A stretch of 64,000 nt of DNA from Hyphomicrobium sp. (GCA_022844105.1 JALHMJ010000005.1:121851-185850); one strand, 5' to 3'. Shown: positions 48,487-58,489, counted from the first letter of the stretch. Numbers and translations: made by a program. The notes: generated by a model from the sequence alone, not told the origin.

Positions 48487-49722
48487 TCAAGAAGAGATGC
48501 GAAGCCCGTTCAGGCGATTGGCGATGGTCTTGAAGGTCTCGCGCAATTCGCCGCCGTCGGTCGCATTGAAGAAGTGCTTGGGCGACGTGGCGCAGTACTT
48601 CAATGTCGGAACCACATCGGCAGGAACCTGAAATCCGATGGTGTAGATGGAAATACCTTTGGCCTTCATGCTGTCACATAAGCTGCGAGCCTGAGCGACC
48701 GCGTCTCCATTGTCGGATTCGTAGTAGGAATTGAACATTCCGTCGGTCATCAGAATGGCGACCTTCTGGACGCCCTTGTCGTCGTAGTCGGATGGCTCGC
48801 TGTCACTGGGCAAAACGTCATTCCATTCCGGCGAAAGCATATACCAGGCCCACGCGATGCCGAGATGGCCGGCCGTCATGCCGCTCGCCTGCATGGCGTC
48901 GATGGCGGCCTTGATGACATCGACATTCTTGGTCAGCGGGAGCACAGCCTGCGACGGGCAGAACGACGCCTTCTGTCCGAGCGGGTAAGCGCCGCCGGAC
49001 GCGTCCGTAAAGGCCATCGAGCCCGAGCGCTCGGTTACGCAAGTCGTGTTGGGGAAAGTGTTGGGTTTCTTCTTGCCCTTTGGCGGCAGTGGCTCAACCG
49101 TCACCAGGTCAACGAGCGCTCCCGCATTCACCGCAGTCGAGAACGGCGATACGGAAATGCGATTGCCGGAGTTCTCTGCATCGGCAGGGAGCAGAATATC
49201 GACCAGATCTTTTGCCGCCGTCTTCAGATCGGCGAGTTTTGTCCCGCCCATCGATCCGCTCACGTCGAGCATCATCGACACTTCGACGTCCTTGACATCG
49301 AATACGGCCGTCGACGTGACGCGAACTTCCAAGTAATCCTTACCCATCACGGCCGAGACCGTGGTCGGCACCCTCAGATCCGCGACGATTTTGACGCTAT
49401 TGATCGTGCGATCGACGACCACCGAGAAATTCTCGAGCGATGCATCATTGGCCAGATTGGGGAAATTCAATTCCCAATACTGCTGAATGAGCAGTTTCAG
49501 CTCAGCATCTGTAGGATTGGTGAGACGAAGGCTCTTCGCCGCCGCAAGCGCTGCTGCATCCAGCGCATTGCTGGCGAAAGTCGAGATCCGGCTGCCGCGC
49601 GCGCCATCGATGCTAATGCCCATCAGAAAAATCATGACAAGCAGGGCCAAGCCAAACAATGGCGCTACCGCGCCCCGCTCCGATGTGCGGAATTCTTTAC
49701 CGAATTGGCGATTAATCGACAT
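48487..49722 (-). CDS. TadE/G-like N-terminus + von Willebrand factor A domain protein (paralogue)
   Basis: MSINRQFGKEFRTSERGAVAPLFGLALLVMIFLMGISIDGARGSR...VSMMLDVSGSMGGTKLADLK. Confidence 0.82.
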   Translation of the reverse strand: MSINRQFGKEFRTSERGAVAPLFGLALLVMIFLMGISIDGARGSRISTFASNALDAAALAAAKSLRLTNPTDAELKLLIQQYWELNFPNLANDASLENFSVVVDRTINSVKIVADLRVPTTVSAVMGKDYLEVRVTSTAVFDVKDVEVSMMLDVSGSMGGTKLADLKTAAKDLVDILLPADAENSGNRISVSPFSTAVNAGALVDLVTVEPLPPKGKKKPNTFPNTTCVTERSGSMAFTDASGGAYPLGQKASFCPSQAVLPLTKNVDVIKAAIDAMQASGMTAGHLGIAWAWYMLSPEWNDVLPSDSEPSDYDDKGVQKVAILMTDGMFNSYYESDNGDAVAQARSLCDSMKAKGISIYTIGFQVPADVVPTLKYCATSPKHFFNATDGGELRETFKTIANRLNGLRISS

Positions 49723-49962
49723 GTTGTTTATCACCGCAAGAGACTGCACAGATTTACTATTGCGCGGGTAAACAGATTGCTGCGTTAAGAGCCTAATTCG
49801 GTTGGATTGGTACGTGTCAAAATTTCCCGGTTGTTTTTTCCTGAACCGGACTGTCAAAAATGACGTGTCCGTCGCAAGAAAATCGTAACCATTGTCTTTC
49901 GGAAAATCCAAAGACCCCGCGCGGAGCGCAGGGCCTTGCAGGTTCACTAGGGTCGTGTCCGA

Positions 49963-52900
49963 CTAATTCGGACGGCGGCGATCCATGTCAGGCCTGTAAT
50001 CACCAGGCGTCGCTCCTTCGGCGAAATCTTCGATGAGAACGGCGACCTTTTGCCAGTCCGCGCTGTCGTTGCGGCCGATCTTGCTCAACGCCGCCTCATG
50101 CAACTTGAGCCGCTGCAGGAGTTGACGCTCTTTCATTTCCAGCTGGCCCTCCCCGTCGGCGGCCTCCAGGCTCTCGATCAGCCTGAACAGGATTTCCTGA
50201 TAGCGTCCGCCCTGTAAAAGCAACAGAGCCGGCAGAATGCTCTGCAGTTCGGCCAAGACATTGTCGATGGCATCCCTGGAGAATTCCTCGTGGCGCAATG
50301 CGTCGGCGGCGCGTTCGATCTCCTCGCTGAATTCCTGCAGGTCGGTGTCGATGTGGACGCCGACGGAGCGCTGCTGCTGGCACAGCCGGCGCAGTTGCTC
50401 GCCCAGTATGTTGGCTTGTGGCAGTGCACCACTGAGCACGAGATCGCGATAAGCCGACGGTGCAAGGCCCATCGCCATCATGAGGCGCTGTCGAATGGCC
50501 GTCTGTTCCACGTCACCGCGGCCGGCCGGCTGTGCCCCTTGTGAGAGACGGCCACCCTCGGCGGGTCGATGTTCGAGTGCCGGCCTCTCGCCGATCAGTG
50601 ATCCGCCGAAAACAGACATGTCGGGGTGCTGCCCATTGTCGAGACGGTACGCGCTCGAAGTAAACAGGGCCCGCGCCCGCAGGCGCGCCAGCGTCTGGTA
50701 CAGATCGCGATGGATGAAATAGTGCGTGCCCGCTTCGTCCGCGCGCTGCACGCGCTGGTGGACCGCGCCCGCATTGAGGACTTGCCGGACGACACGCTTG
50801 TCGGCGTCGATCTCGATATCCCCGAGCTTCATCTCGGCCATGAATCCGTGCTTCTCGGTAATCGGATGCATGTAGGAGAGGACCGTATCAATATTGCGCG
50901 CGACGTCCGGGAGCAGCGCTACCGATACGGTCTTCTCCATCTCCGCGATGGTCGCGTGCTGGGTATTGGCCTGAAACGCTTTCTTCGAAACGTTTGACAA
51001 GAACTCGAATAATTCCGCCCGAACCAGATAGCGATCATGCGTCGGGTCGTATTCCACGGCATGAATCGTGGCGCCGGCGTTAAGAACGCCGATGACGCGT
51101 TCCGCGCTCTGCGGATCCAGCCGATCCGGGCGGACTTCGGCCATGAACCCCCGATCGTTGGTGATCGGCCGCATGGATTGCAAAGTCACGCGCGCTGTTT
51201 CGAACGTGTCGGGCAGCAGGGCGTTCTCGATAATGCCTTCGAGCTGTTCCGCCGTGCGTGCCTTCGACGTCGGCACGTCCGACAGCGGCGAACGCACCGC
51301 GTTGGCGCCGAACAGTCCGGACATGAAGATCAAACCGTCGATGGCGATTGCAATGGCGAGCGCCAGGTAGGCCAGTCGATTGCCGTCCTGAAACGCGTTG
51401 ATCGATACGACGAAATTGTGCGCTTTGTCATCGCGGTTCAGTTCGATGAAGTTGATCTTGGTGCGTAGCGCATCAGTATCGTGCGACGGCAGACCACTGT
51501 CGGCGAGGCAACGTCGCGAAAAGCCCAGCAGTTCATCCGTTGATTTGTTGGCGTTGAGCTTTTCTCCACCGATGCAGCTGGCCGCGAAAATCTGGGCACC
51601 GGCATCCAGCGTAAAAAGCAGAGCCGCTGCTTCCTGGGCACGTTTGGGCTCGCAATCGATGCCGGCCACGCGATCCTTGGTCGATGGCGTCGAGGTCATC
51701 GCATTGAGAAGCTGCGTGCATTGTTCATGCACGGCCTTGAGCCCTTCTCCGCTCGGCTTCTGCCGGAACGCCGCACGCGCCGCCTCAAACTCCGGCAAAA
51801 CTCGCCCCGGATCGACCTTCGGCGACGCAAGTGCTGATTGCTCAGGCTGCGAGGCCGCAGCGATCCGCTGTTGTGCGGTGTCGGCTTCACCTTTCAGCTT
51901 GGCGAGGCCACCGTCGATGCCGGCCAGTTCCCGCTTGATGGCATCGATCCGCCCGCTTGTTTCATCGACACGCTTCTGCGCGTCCTTCACACGCTGTTCG
52001 CCGATTTTGTAATAGTCCTGCAGCTTGGCGAGTTCGGCAGTCCGCTCGCGATAAATCTGGCCGCGGCCGATCTTCAACGTGCCTTCGACACCCTTTTCCT
52101 CAGCCATGGCCTCGACGCGCTTGGCGTCGACTTCCTTGGCCCGCGCATCGAGTTCACTCTTCTTTGTCTGCAAGTCCGCGACGAGCGCCGGACGGTCGGC
52201 TTCAAGCCGAGATACTTCTTCCGTCAGCGCGATCTTCTTTGTGGCGAGGCCGGACTGGCTGCCTTCCGCCGTTGCGATGCGCTCCTGCTGTTCGGCAATT
52301 CCGCGCCGACGTTCTTCTATCTGCTCGACATAATAGGCTTCGATCAGCTTTTCCGCACCGCGTGAGGCGGTCGCGAGCTTGTCGAGTTCTGCATCATACG
52401 CGCGCCAGCCGCCCGACTTGAACAGTCCATCGGCCGCCTCGATGCGGCGCGTTTCAATGGTCTGGCCAATGTCGGCGACAATCCCGCCAACCTGGTTTTG
52501 TGCGCGTAGCTCCGCAGCGCGCACCCGTTCGCCTTGTGGAAAGATGGCGTTGAAGCGGCTGTCGAACGAGAAAAAGACAGACGAGGCCATGCAGGCGAGA
52601 AACATGACCCACAACATCGCGTTCTTGGTGATGACACGCGACGTTTGCAGATAGGGGCGCACCACGTCACTGGCGGAATAGAGCGCCACCAGCCCCGCAA
52701 TAAGCAGGCCCACGACCACGATCAGGACGCTGTCGCTCATCTCCAGTGGTGCGGCGCTGTTTGCTTCTCCACCAAATCCGCCGAGGACCGTGCGCACGAA
52801 AAGAAACGCAAGCAACAGAAAGAGAAAGAGGCCAAGGAGCCCGCCGGCAACCGTCTGCAATGAGCGGGACAGCCCTCCGGATTGGACGGCCGCCCTTTGG

Positions 52901-53283
52901 CTCATCCCCGTGGCAAAGCTTTCGCCGATCAGCCAGGCAATGATCAGCATGATCCCTTGAATGCCGAACGTCACCATGAACGACAGAACGGGTTCGTTGG
53001 TGAAATTCCTCATCCCGTCCCAGGTCGTCCAGCCGGATGCGAGGGACAGGACCAGACCAGTGGTGCCGAGCAGGGCCAGCCGCCAGTTGGTGAAGAACAC
53101 GTCTTCGACCGCTTTCCACAAGCGCGGCAAGATCCGGTACAGCCCCGACAGAATGAGGAGCAGGGCGACGCCCAGAAAAATCTTGCCCGCCAGCGACTGG
53201 AGGACTGCTGGATCCTGCAGTGCCGACAAATCAGGCCACGTCGCTCCAGCGGCCGGCGGTGTGATCGAAACGTCTGCGGCCAT
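49963..53283 (-). CDS. large multi-TM/coiled-coil membrane protein with duplicated C-terminal domain, unknown function
   Basis: MAADVSITPP...; several TM helices, long coiled coil (TEEVSRLEADRPALVADLQTKKSELDARAKEVDAKRVEAM), two related ~90-aa blocks. Confidence 0.75.
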   Translation of the reverse strand: MAADVSITPPAAGATWPDLSALQDPAVLQSLAGKIFLGVALLLILSGLYRILPRLWKAVEDVFFTNWRLALLGTTGLVLSLASGWTTWDGMRNFTNEPVLSFMVTFGIQGIMLIIAWLIGESFATGMSQRAAVQSGGLSRSLQTVAGGLLGLFLFLLLAFLFVRTVLGGFGGEANSAAPLEMSDSVLIVVVGLLIAGLVALYSASDVVRPYLQTSRVITKNAMLWVMFLACMASSVFFSFDSRFNAIFPQGERVRAAELRAQNQVGGIVADIGQTIETRRIEAADGLFKSGGWRAYDAELDKLATASRGAEKLIEAYYVEQIEERRRGIAEQQERIATAEGSQSGLATKKIALTEEVSRLEADRPALVADLQTKKSELDARAKEVDAKRVEAMAEEKGVEGTLKIGRGQIYRERTAELAKLQDYYKIGEQRVKDAQKRVDETSGRIDAIKRELAGIDGGLAKLKGEADTAQQRIAAASQPEQSALASPKVDPGRVLPEFEAARAAFRQKPSGEGLKAVHEQCTQLLNAMTSTPSTKDRVAGIDCEPKRAQEAAALLFTLDAGAQIFAASCIGGEKLNANKSTDELLGFSRRCLADSGLPSHDTDALRTKINFIELNRDDKAHNFVVSINAFQDGNRLAYLALAIAIAIDGLIFMSGLFGANAVRSPLSDVPTSKARTAEQLEGIIENALLPDTFETARVTLQSMRPITNDRGFMAEVRPDRLDPQSAERVIGVLNAGATIHAVEYDPTHDRYLVRAELFEFLSNVSKKAFQANTQHATIAEMEKTVSVALLPDVARNIDTVLSYMHPITEKHGFMAEMKLGDIEIDADKRVVRQVLNAGAVHQRVQRADEAGTHYFIHRDLYQTLARLRARALFTSSAYRLDNGQHPDMSVFGGSLIGERPALEHRPAEGGRLSQGAQPAGRGDVEQTAIRQRLMMAMGLAPSAYRDLVLSGALPQANILGEQLRRLCQQQRSVGVHIDTDLQEFSEEIERAADALRHEEFSRDAIDNVLAELQSILPALLLLQGGRYQEILFRLIESLEAADGEGQLEMKERQLLQRLKLHEAALSKIGRNDSADWQKVAVLIEDFAEGATPGDYRPDMDRRRPN

Positions 53284-53520
53284 GTCCGTCAAACCCCTGC
53301 TGTACGACTTGGCACCGCCAGCCAAGCTCGGCCGTTGCGACCCCCCAACGCGATACAGTAAACGGGGTTGCGCCTGCGATCCGTCGCGCGCGTCGCCAGT
53401 TCAAGGTCGTACGGCGTCCAAATTGCGGCACGCGAATGCAATTGCGAATTAAAGTTTATTCACAGCGGTCGAAAGCGCTCAGCGGGGCCGCCGTTGGCTA
53501 TGGCAAACCTTCGCGCAATC

Positions 53521-53533
53521 GTTATATTATAAC
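53521..53533. promoter_or_regulatory. putative Zur operator
   Basis: Perfect palindrome GTTATA-T-TATAAC 57 bp upstream of the zur-like ATG. Confidence 0.7.
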
Positions 53534-53589
53534 GCTTGCAGCAGTGGCCCGCCGCCATGGAAGGGGCCGGTCGGGAGCAGGGCAGTCCC

Positions 53590-54141
53590 ATGAGCGATAC
53601 GCAAGTTCCCCCCAACGCGGCTCCCGTCAAGGCGGAGGCTAAGGCAGATCCTCGTTCGCCATTCCCAAATCCCAACCAGCAGACAGCAAAAAAGCTGGCT
53701 CAGACGGTCGAGCGGGCCACGCAGGTGTTTGCGGACCGTGGACTGCGGTTTACCAAGCTTCGCCAGCAGGTCTTTGCCGAAATTGCCGCCACGCATGCCT
53801 CGATCGGCGCTTACGAAATCCTCGCGCGCCTCGGTGAGAAGGGCACGCGGGTTGCCCCGATTTCCATCTACCGCGCCATCGATGCCCTTCTGGACGCCGG
53901 CGTCATCCATCGCCTTGAGAGCAAAAACGCATTTTTTGCGTGCCGCCGCACCGATCACACGGTCAAGGGCAAACGGCCGATCTTCTTGTCCTGCGAAAAG
54001 TGCGGTGCCGTCGGCGAAGTTGACGGTCAGCACATCTTCGACCTCATTGGAGAAGCCGCAAAGGGTGCCAAGTTCAACCCTCGCGTCAAGTTCGTCGAAG
54101 TTTCGGGCTTCTGCCCGCGCTGTGCCACCGGCGAAACCTGA
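53590..54141 (+). CDS. zur: Fur-family zinc uptake regulator Zur
   Basis: FTKLRQQVFAEIAATHASIGAYEILARLGEKGTRVAPISIYRAIDALLDAGVIHRLESKNAFFAC...LSCEKCGAVGEVDG; CxxC and CPRC. Confidence 0.85.
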   Translation: MSDTQVPPNAAPVKAEAKADPRSPFPNPNQQTAKKLAQTVERATQVFADRGLRFTKLRQQVFAEIAATHASIGAYEILARLGEKGTRVAPISIYRAIDALLDAGVIHRLESKNAFFACRRTDHTVKGKRPIFLSCEKCGAVGEVDGQHIFDLIGEAAKGAKFNPRVKFVEVSGFCPRCATGET

Positions 54142-54200
54142 GCCGACCGATTTGATGACAGTTTCCACCAGCCGGCCTTTTGGTCCGAAGGAGAAAAATC

Positions 54201-55124
54201 ATGATCGGCGCTGAAGCGACCGGCGCCGAAGCTGAGGCCTCGGTCGCAAAACCCGGCGAACTTTCGCCCCACCAGCATCATGGGCACGATCACAGCACGT
54301 GCGGCGGCTGCGGTCACGACCACACCACCGCTAAGGCCATCGACACCTCCGCTCTGGTCAGCGCCCGCGGCATGTCTTTGCAGCGCGGCGCCCGCCTCGT
54401 CCTCGACCAAGTGGATGTCGACATTCACCCCCGCGAGATCGTCACCCTGATCGGTCCGAACGGGTCCGGCAAGACCAGCCTCGTGCGGGCGTTGCTTGGC
54501 CTAGAAGAACTCTCCAGCGGACAGATAAGCCGCGTCGAAGGGCTCAAGGTCGGCTACGTCCCGCAGCGGTTCGATATCGACCGCGCGTTGCCAATGACGG
54601 TCGGCCGCTTTTTGTCGCTCGGCCGCCGGACGTCACGCGAAGACGTGCGCTTGATTTTGTCGGAGGTCGGTGCCGAACGCTGCATCGACCAGCAGCTGAG
54701 CGAATTATCGGGTGGAGAACTGCAGCGCGTACTTCTCGCCCGGGCGCTGGCTGCCAATCCCGATCTCCTGGTGCTGGATGAACCGGTCCGCGGCGTCGAT
54801 TACACAGGCGAGGCCGATCTCTATGCGCTCATCGGCCGATTGCGCGATGAGCGCGGTATGGGTGTGCTTCTGGTTTCCCACGATCTTCACGTCGTCATGG
54901 CGCAGGCCGACCGTGTTCTTTGTCTCAATCGGCACATCTGCTGCTCCGGCGTTCCCGAAACGGTGGCGCAGCATCCCGAATACATGCGCCTGTTTGGCCC
55001 CGAGACCGCGCGGGCATTCGGCGTTTATCGCCACCATCACGATCACGCCCACGGTCTCGACGGCCGCGAACTGCCGTCCGCCGCTGGCGAAAAATCCGCC
55101 CAGACGTCTGGGGAGACGCCGTGA
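54201..55124 (+). CDS. znuC: zinc ABC transporter ATP-binding protein ZnuC
   Basis: GPNGSGKTSLVRALLGL, LSGGELQRVLLARAL; His-rich N- and C-terminal segments. Confidence 0.88.
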   Translation: MIGAEATGAEAEASVAKPGELSPHQHHGHDHSTCGGCGHDHTTAKAIDTSALVSARGMSLQRGARLVLDQVDVDIHPREIVTLIGPNGSGKTSLVRALLGLEELSSGQISRVEGLKVGYVPQRFDIDRALPMTVGRFLSLGRRTSREDVRLILSEVGAERCIDQQLSELSGGELQRVLLARALAANPDLLVLDEPVRGVDYTGEADLYALIGRLRDERGMGVLLVSHDLHVVMAQADRVLCLNRHICCSGVPETVAQHPEYMRLFGPETARAFGVYRHHHDHAHGLDGRELPSAAGEKSAQTSGETP

Positions 55125-55909
55125 TCGAGCCCTTTCTGTTGCGGGCGCTAGCCGCAGGGATCGGTCTGGCGATCATTGCCGCCCCCTTGGGCGCCGTCCT
55201 GGTCTGGAACCGGATGGCCTATTTCGGCGAGACGGTCGCGCAGGCCAGCCTCGTCGGTGTGGCGCTCGGACTTCTACTCAACATCGACGTGACCGTGAGC
55301 GTGATCGTCACGACACTGGCCGTCGCAGCCCTCCTGATTGTGCTCGGTCGCCAGAAGCTCATCCCTCTTGATGCAATCCTGGGCCTCACGCACCACGGCA
55401 CATTGGCGCTCGGCGTCATCGCAACAACGCTGTTGGCCGGCCCCTCCGTCGATCTCATGGGCTACCTGTTCGGGGATGTTTTTGCCGTCACCGGCGCCGA
55501 TCTTTGGCTGATTTATGGTGGCGGTGCTGTTGTCTTGGCGGTCATGGCCTATCTCTGGCAGCAGTTGCTGCGCGTGGCGGTACATGAAGAATTGGCGTCT
55601 GCTGAAGGGGTGTCTTCCCGCTGGGTCCGGGCAGCGTTCATCATCGTGCTGGCGCTGACCATTGCAATAGCGATCAAGATTGTCGGCGTGCTGCTCGCCA
55701 TTGCTTTTCTGATTGTCCCCATCGTCGCGGCGCGGCCGTTCGCGACCACGCCCGAAGGCCTCGTCGTCATCGCGGCGGCTGTCGGTGCGGCCAGTGTCGC
55801 GCTTGGCTTGACGTTGTCCGCGAACGCCGATGCCCCAGGCGGCCCCTCGATCGTCTTGTGCATGGCGCTGATTGCCGGTGCGTCCCTGTTCGTGTCCGCC
55901 CGCCGCTAA
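55121..55909 (+). CDS. znuB: zinc ABC transporter permease ZnuB
   Basis: GTG start overlapping the znuC stop; MIEPFLLRALAAGIGLAIIAAPLGAVLVWNRMAYFGETVAQASLVGVALG. Confidence 0.88.
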   Translation: MIEPFLLRALAAGIGLAIIAAPLGAVLVWNRMAYFGETVAQASLVGVALGLLLNIDVTVSVIVTTLAVAALLIVLGRQKLIPLDAILGLTHHGTLALGVIATTLLAGPSVDLMGYLFGDVFAVTGADLWLIYGGGAVVLAVMAYLWQQLLRVAVHEELASAEGVSSRWVRAAFIIVLALTIAIAIKIVGVLLAIAFLIVPIVAARPFATTPEGLVVIAAAVGAASVALGLTLSANADAPGGPSIVLCMALIAGASLFVSARR

Positions 55910-56002
55910 CGCCACGCGTCGACGCGACCCAACGATCTGGCGGTCGGCCCGCCTATGGGCTAGGTAAGAACGTATGCCGCAACCGGACCGCGAGATCGCA
56001 CC

Positions 56003-57292
56003 ATGAGTTCCGTAGTCAATCCGACCCTTGCGCCGCGCCGCCCATCGGTCGCTGTATCGGTTGGCGGCGTCATCGTGGGCGGCGGTGCGCCCATCGTTGT
56101 CCAGTCGATGACCAACACCGACACGGCCGACATCAAGGGGACCATCGATCAGGTCGCAGCCCTCGCTCGCGCCGGTTCGGAAATTGTCCGCATCACGGTC
56201 GACCGCGACGAGGCCGCCAAAGCCGTCCCGCATATCCGGGATGGGCTCCTGAAACGTGGCGTCACGGTCCCTTTGGTTGGCGACTTCCACTACATCGGTC
56301 ACAAGCTGCTGGCCGAAAACCCGGCCTGTGCCGAAGCCCTCGACAAGTACCGCATCAATCCCGGCAACGTCGGCTTCAAGGACAAGCGCGACCGCCAGTT
56401 CTCTTCCATTGTTGAAATGGCGATCCGCTACGGCAAGCCGGTTCGCATCGGCGTCAACTGGGGTTCGCTCGACCAGGAGCTCCTCACGCACCTGATGGAC
56501 GAAAACGCCGTCGCACCGCAACCCAAGGACGCTCGCGAAGTGATGCGCGAGGCGATGGTGCAGTCGGGCCTGCTGTCCGCCGCCCGCGCCGAAGAACTTG
56601 GGCTTGGCGCCGACAAGATCATCATCTCGGCGAAGGTGTCCGCCGTGCAGGACCTCATTGCCTGCTACGCCATATTGGCCAGCCGCTGCAATTATGCTCT
56701 CCACCTCGGACTGACCGAGGCGGGCATGGGATCGAAGGGAATCGTCGCGTCGTCCGCGGCGATGGGCATCCTGCTGCAGAAGGGCATCGGCGACACGATC
56801 CGCTTCTCGCTGACCCCCGAACCCGGCGGCGACCGGACACTGGAAGTCCGCGCCGCGCAGGAATTGCTGCAGACGATGGGGTTCCGTGCCTTCGTGCCCG
56901 TCGTCGCCGCCTGTCCCGGCTGCGGTCGCACGACGTCAACGACATTCCAGGAACTCGCGCGCGACGTGCAGGATATGATCCGCGATCGGATGCCGGTCTG
57001 GAAAACACGCTACCCCGGCGTTGAAAATCTCAACCTTGCCGTCATGGGCTGCATCGTCAACGGTCCCGGTGAATCCAAGCACGCCGATATCGGGATCTCG
57101 CTGCCCGGAACCGGGGAAGCCCCCGCCGCGCCGATCTTTGTCGACGGTGAAAAGTTCACGACACTGCGCGGCCCCCTCATCTCTGAAGAGTTTAAGGTTC
57201 TGGTCGAGGAATACATCGAGAACCGCTACGCCCACGGCGCGCCCAAAGGCCAGCGCCTGACCGCCAAGGCCAAACCCGAAGCAGTGGGTTGA
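56003..57292 (+). CDS. ispG: 4-hydroxy-3-methylbut-2-en-1-yl diphosphate synthase
   Basis: [40 protein letters not shown]...[17 protein letters not shown]...[21 protein letters not shown]. Confidence 0.96.
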   Translation: MSSVVNPTLAPRRPSVAVSVGGVIVGGGAPIVVQSMTNTDTADIKGTIDQVAALARAGSEIVRITVDRDEAAKAVPHIRDGLLKRGVTVPLVGDFHYIGHKLLAENPACAEALDKYRINPGNVGFKDKRDRQFSSIVEMAIRYGKPVRIGVNWGSLDQELLTHLMDENAVAPQPKDAREVMREAMVQSGLLSAARAEELGLGADKIIISAKVSAVQDLIACYAILASRCNYALHLGLTEAGMGSKGIVASSAAMGILLQKGIGDTIRFSLTPEPGGDRTLEVRAAQELLQTMGFRAFVPVVAACPGCGRTTSTTFQELARDVQDMIRDRMPVWKTRYPGVENLNLAVMGCIVNGPGESKHADIGISLPGTGEAPAAPIFVDGEKFTTLRGPLISEEFKVLVEEYIENRYAHGAPKGQRLTAKAKPEAVG

Positions 57293-57319
57293 TCCGGCGA
57301 CCGGCCTCATAAAACAAAA

Positions 57320-57348
57320 GGCCGGACCTCTGGGCAGAGGGTCCGGCC
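57320..57348 (+). terminator. terminator of ispG
   Basis: GGCCGGACCTCT-gggc-AGAGGGTCCGGCC, weak T run. Confidence 0.6.
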
Positions 57349-57356
57349 CCGTTTGA

Positions 57357-57462
57357 CCGCCTCGAGGGGAGGAGGCGGAGTGGCCGTCTCGCTCGGGTAA
57401 CGGGAATGAACAATCCCCGCGGGAGAGAGAGGCGAGACGGCAGTTTCGACTGGGCAGTCGAA
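57357..57462. ncRNA. hairpin-rich intergenic segment, candidate small RNA or 3'UTR structure (strand unresolved)
   Basis: Three consecutive perfect-arm hairpins: CCGCCTC/GAGGCGG, CCGTCTCGC/GCGAGACGG, TTCGACT/AGTCGAA. Confidence 0.35.
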
Positions 57463-57485
57463 GTTCAATTAGTGTTTGGTCAAAC

Positions 57486-57857
57486 TCAGCACGCTTCTGC
57501 AAACGGCAGCTCAGGTTCGTCGGCACGCTCGCCGGCAAGCGGCGCTACCACCGGGAACGCGATGATGTTCGTGTGCTCGGAAACGTCGATACCGGCGCGG
57601 CGTTGACGGAACCAGCGCAGTGACGTGTTCGTCATCACCGCTTCTTCCTTCACGGGCTGAATCAGGAGACCGTCGTCGGTCTCGAGATACCGCCCGAGCC
57701 AGGCTTCGAGAGTGTCTTCGCTTTCGTCCGAGCGCACGTACCACGTGTTCTCCAATGGGCGCGCCCAGCTTGAGCCAAGGCTCATGATGGCGTGGGCGAC
57801 GACATGCTTGGAGACGTGAGGCTTGGCGAGATCGTAGGAGATGAGGTAGGTGCGCAT
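57486..57857 (-). CDS. Cas2/VapD-fold (SinR-like) small protein, no CRISPR context
   Basis: MRTYLISYDLAKPHVSKHVVAHAIMSLGSSWARPLENTWYVRSDESEDTLEAWLGRYLETDDGLLIQPVKEEAVM resembles the SinR/Cas2-like pattern YLISYDLxKP...W.R.L.STW.V.S......L...ID.DD.LLI. Confidence 0.55.
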   Translation of the reverse strand: MRTYLISYDLAKPHVSKHVVAHAIMSLGSSWARPLENTWYVRSDESEDTLEAWLGRYLETDDGLLIQPVKEEAVMTNTSLRWFRQRRAGIDVSEHTNIIAFPVVAPLAGERADEPELPFAEAC

Positions 57858-58063
57858 CGGGGGGAGCTCCTTGGGCTGGAGGAGAGTTCGAGATCTATTG
57901 TACGAGGTACGCCGGGGGGACTCTATGGCCGTGAACATAGGAAGAACATGGCGTGAGTCGCGGGCTCCGTCCAGGCAAAGTTCTGATTTTGTTCTTCTCA
58001 GCCGCGGCGAAATAAATATTTAAATTAAATCAAGGCGTTACACAGTTGTATGGTGTGCTTGTA

Positions 58064-58387
58064 TCAACCAAACAGGTTCAGCTGGTCCGGGCTGCGTGTC
58101 TTCAGCGGCAATCGCCTGTGACGGCTCGCATCCACATGTCCGACGAGCTGTGGATAGCGTGTGGAGAACTCGGCGAGCGCGATCTCTCTCGCACGCGGAA
58201 AGCGCGTGCCTTCCCAGATTTCATAGATGCGGCGTGGATCGCATCGATAGCGTTCGAGAAGATCTTTGCGCCGCACACGCAACCAGCGTGCGATCCAAAT
58301 ATCGATGGCATCTTTCTCGGTCAGCGCGCGCGCCGTGTTGAATGCGGGCGGTGCAACTTCCGGACGATGTGAAAACGGCAACGGCAT
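58064..58387 (-). CDS. hypothetical protein with possible helix-turn-helix
   Basis: 107 aa: [61 protein letters not shown]...DQLNLFG. Confidence 0.5.
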   Translation of the reverse strand: MPLPFSHRPEVAPPAFNTARALTEKDAIDIWIARWLRVRRKDLLERYRCDPRRIYEIWEGTRFPRAREIALAEFSTRYPQLVGHVDASRHRRLPLKTRSPDQLNLFG

Positions 58388-58489
58388 CGGGAACTCGGAC
58401 GAACGCTTGACGAAACGACCACAGACGCGATTGATCGCGCTGAACTCCAGCAATCTTATGACCGCGGCGGTGCGGCGAGCGAGAAAAAA

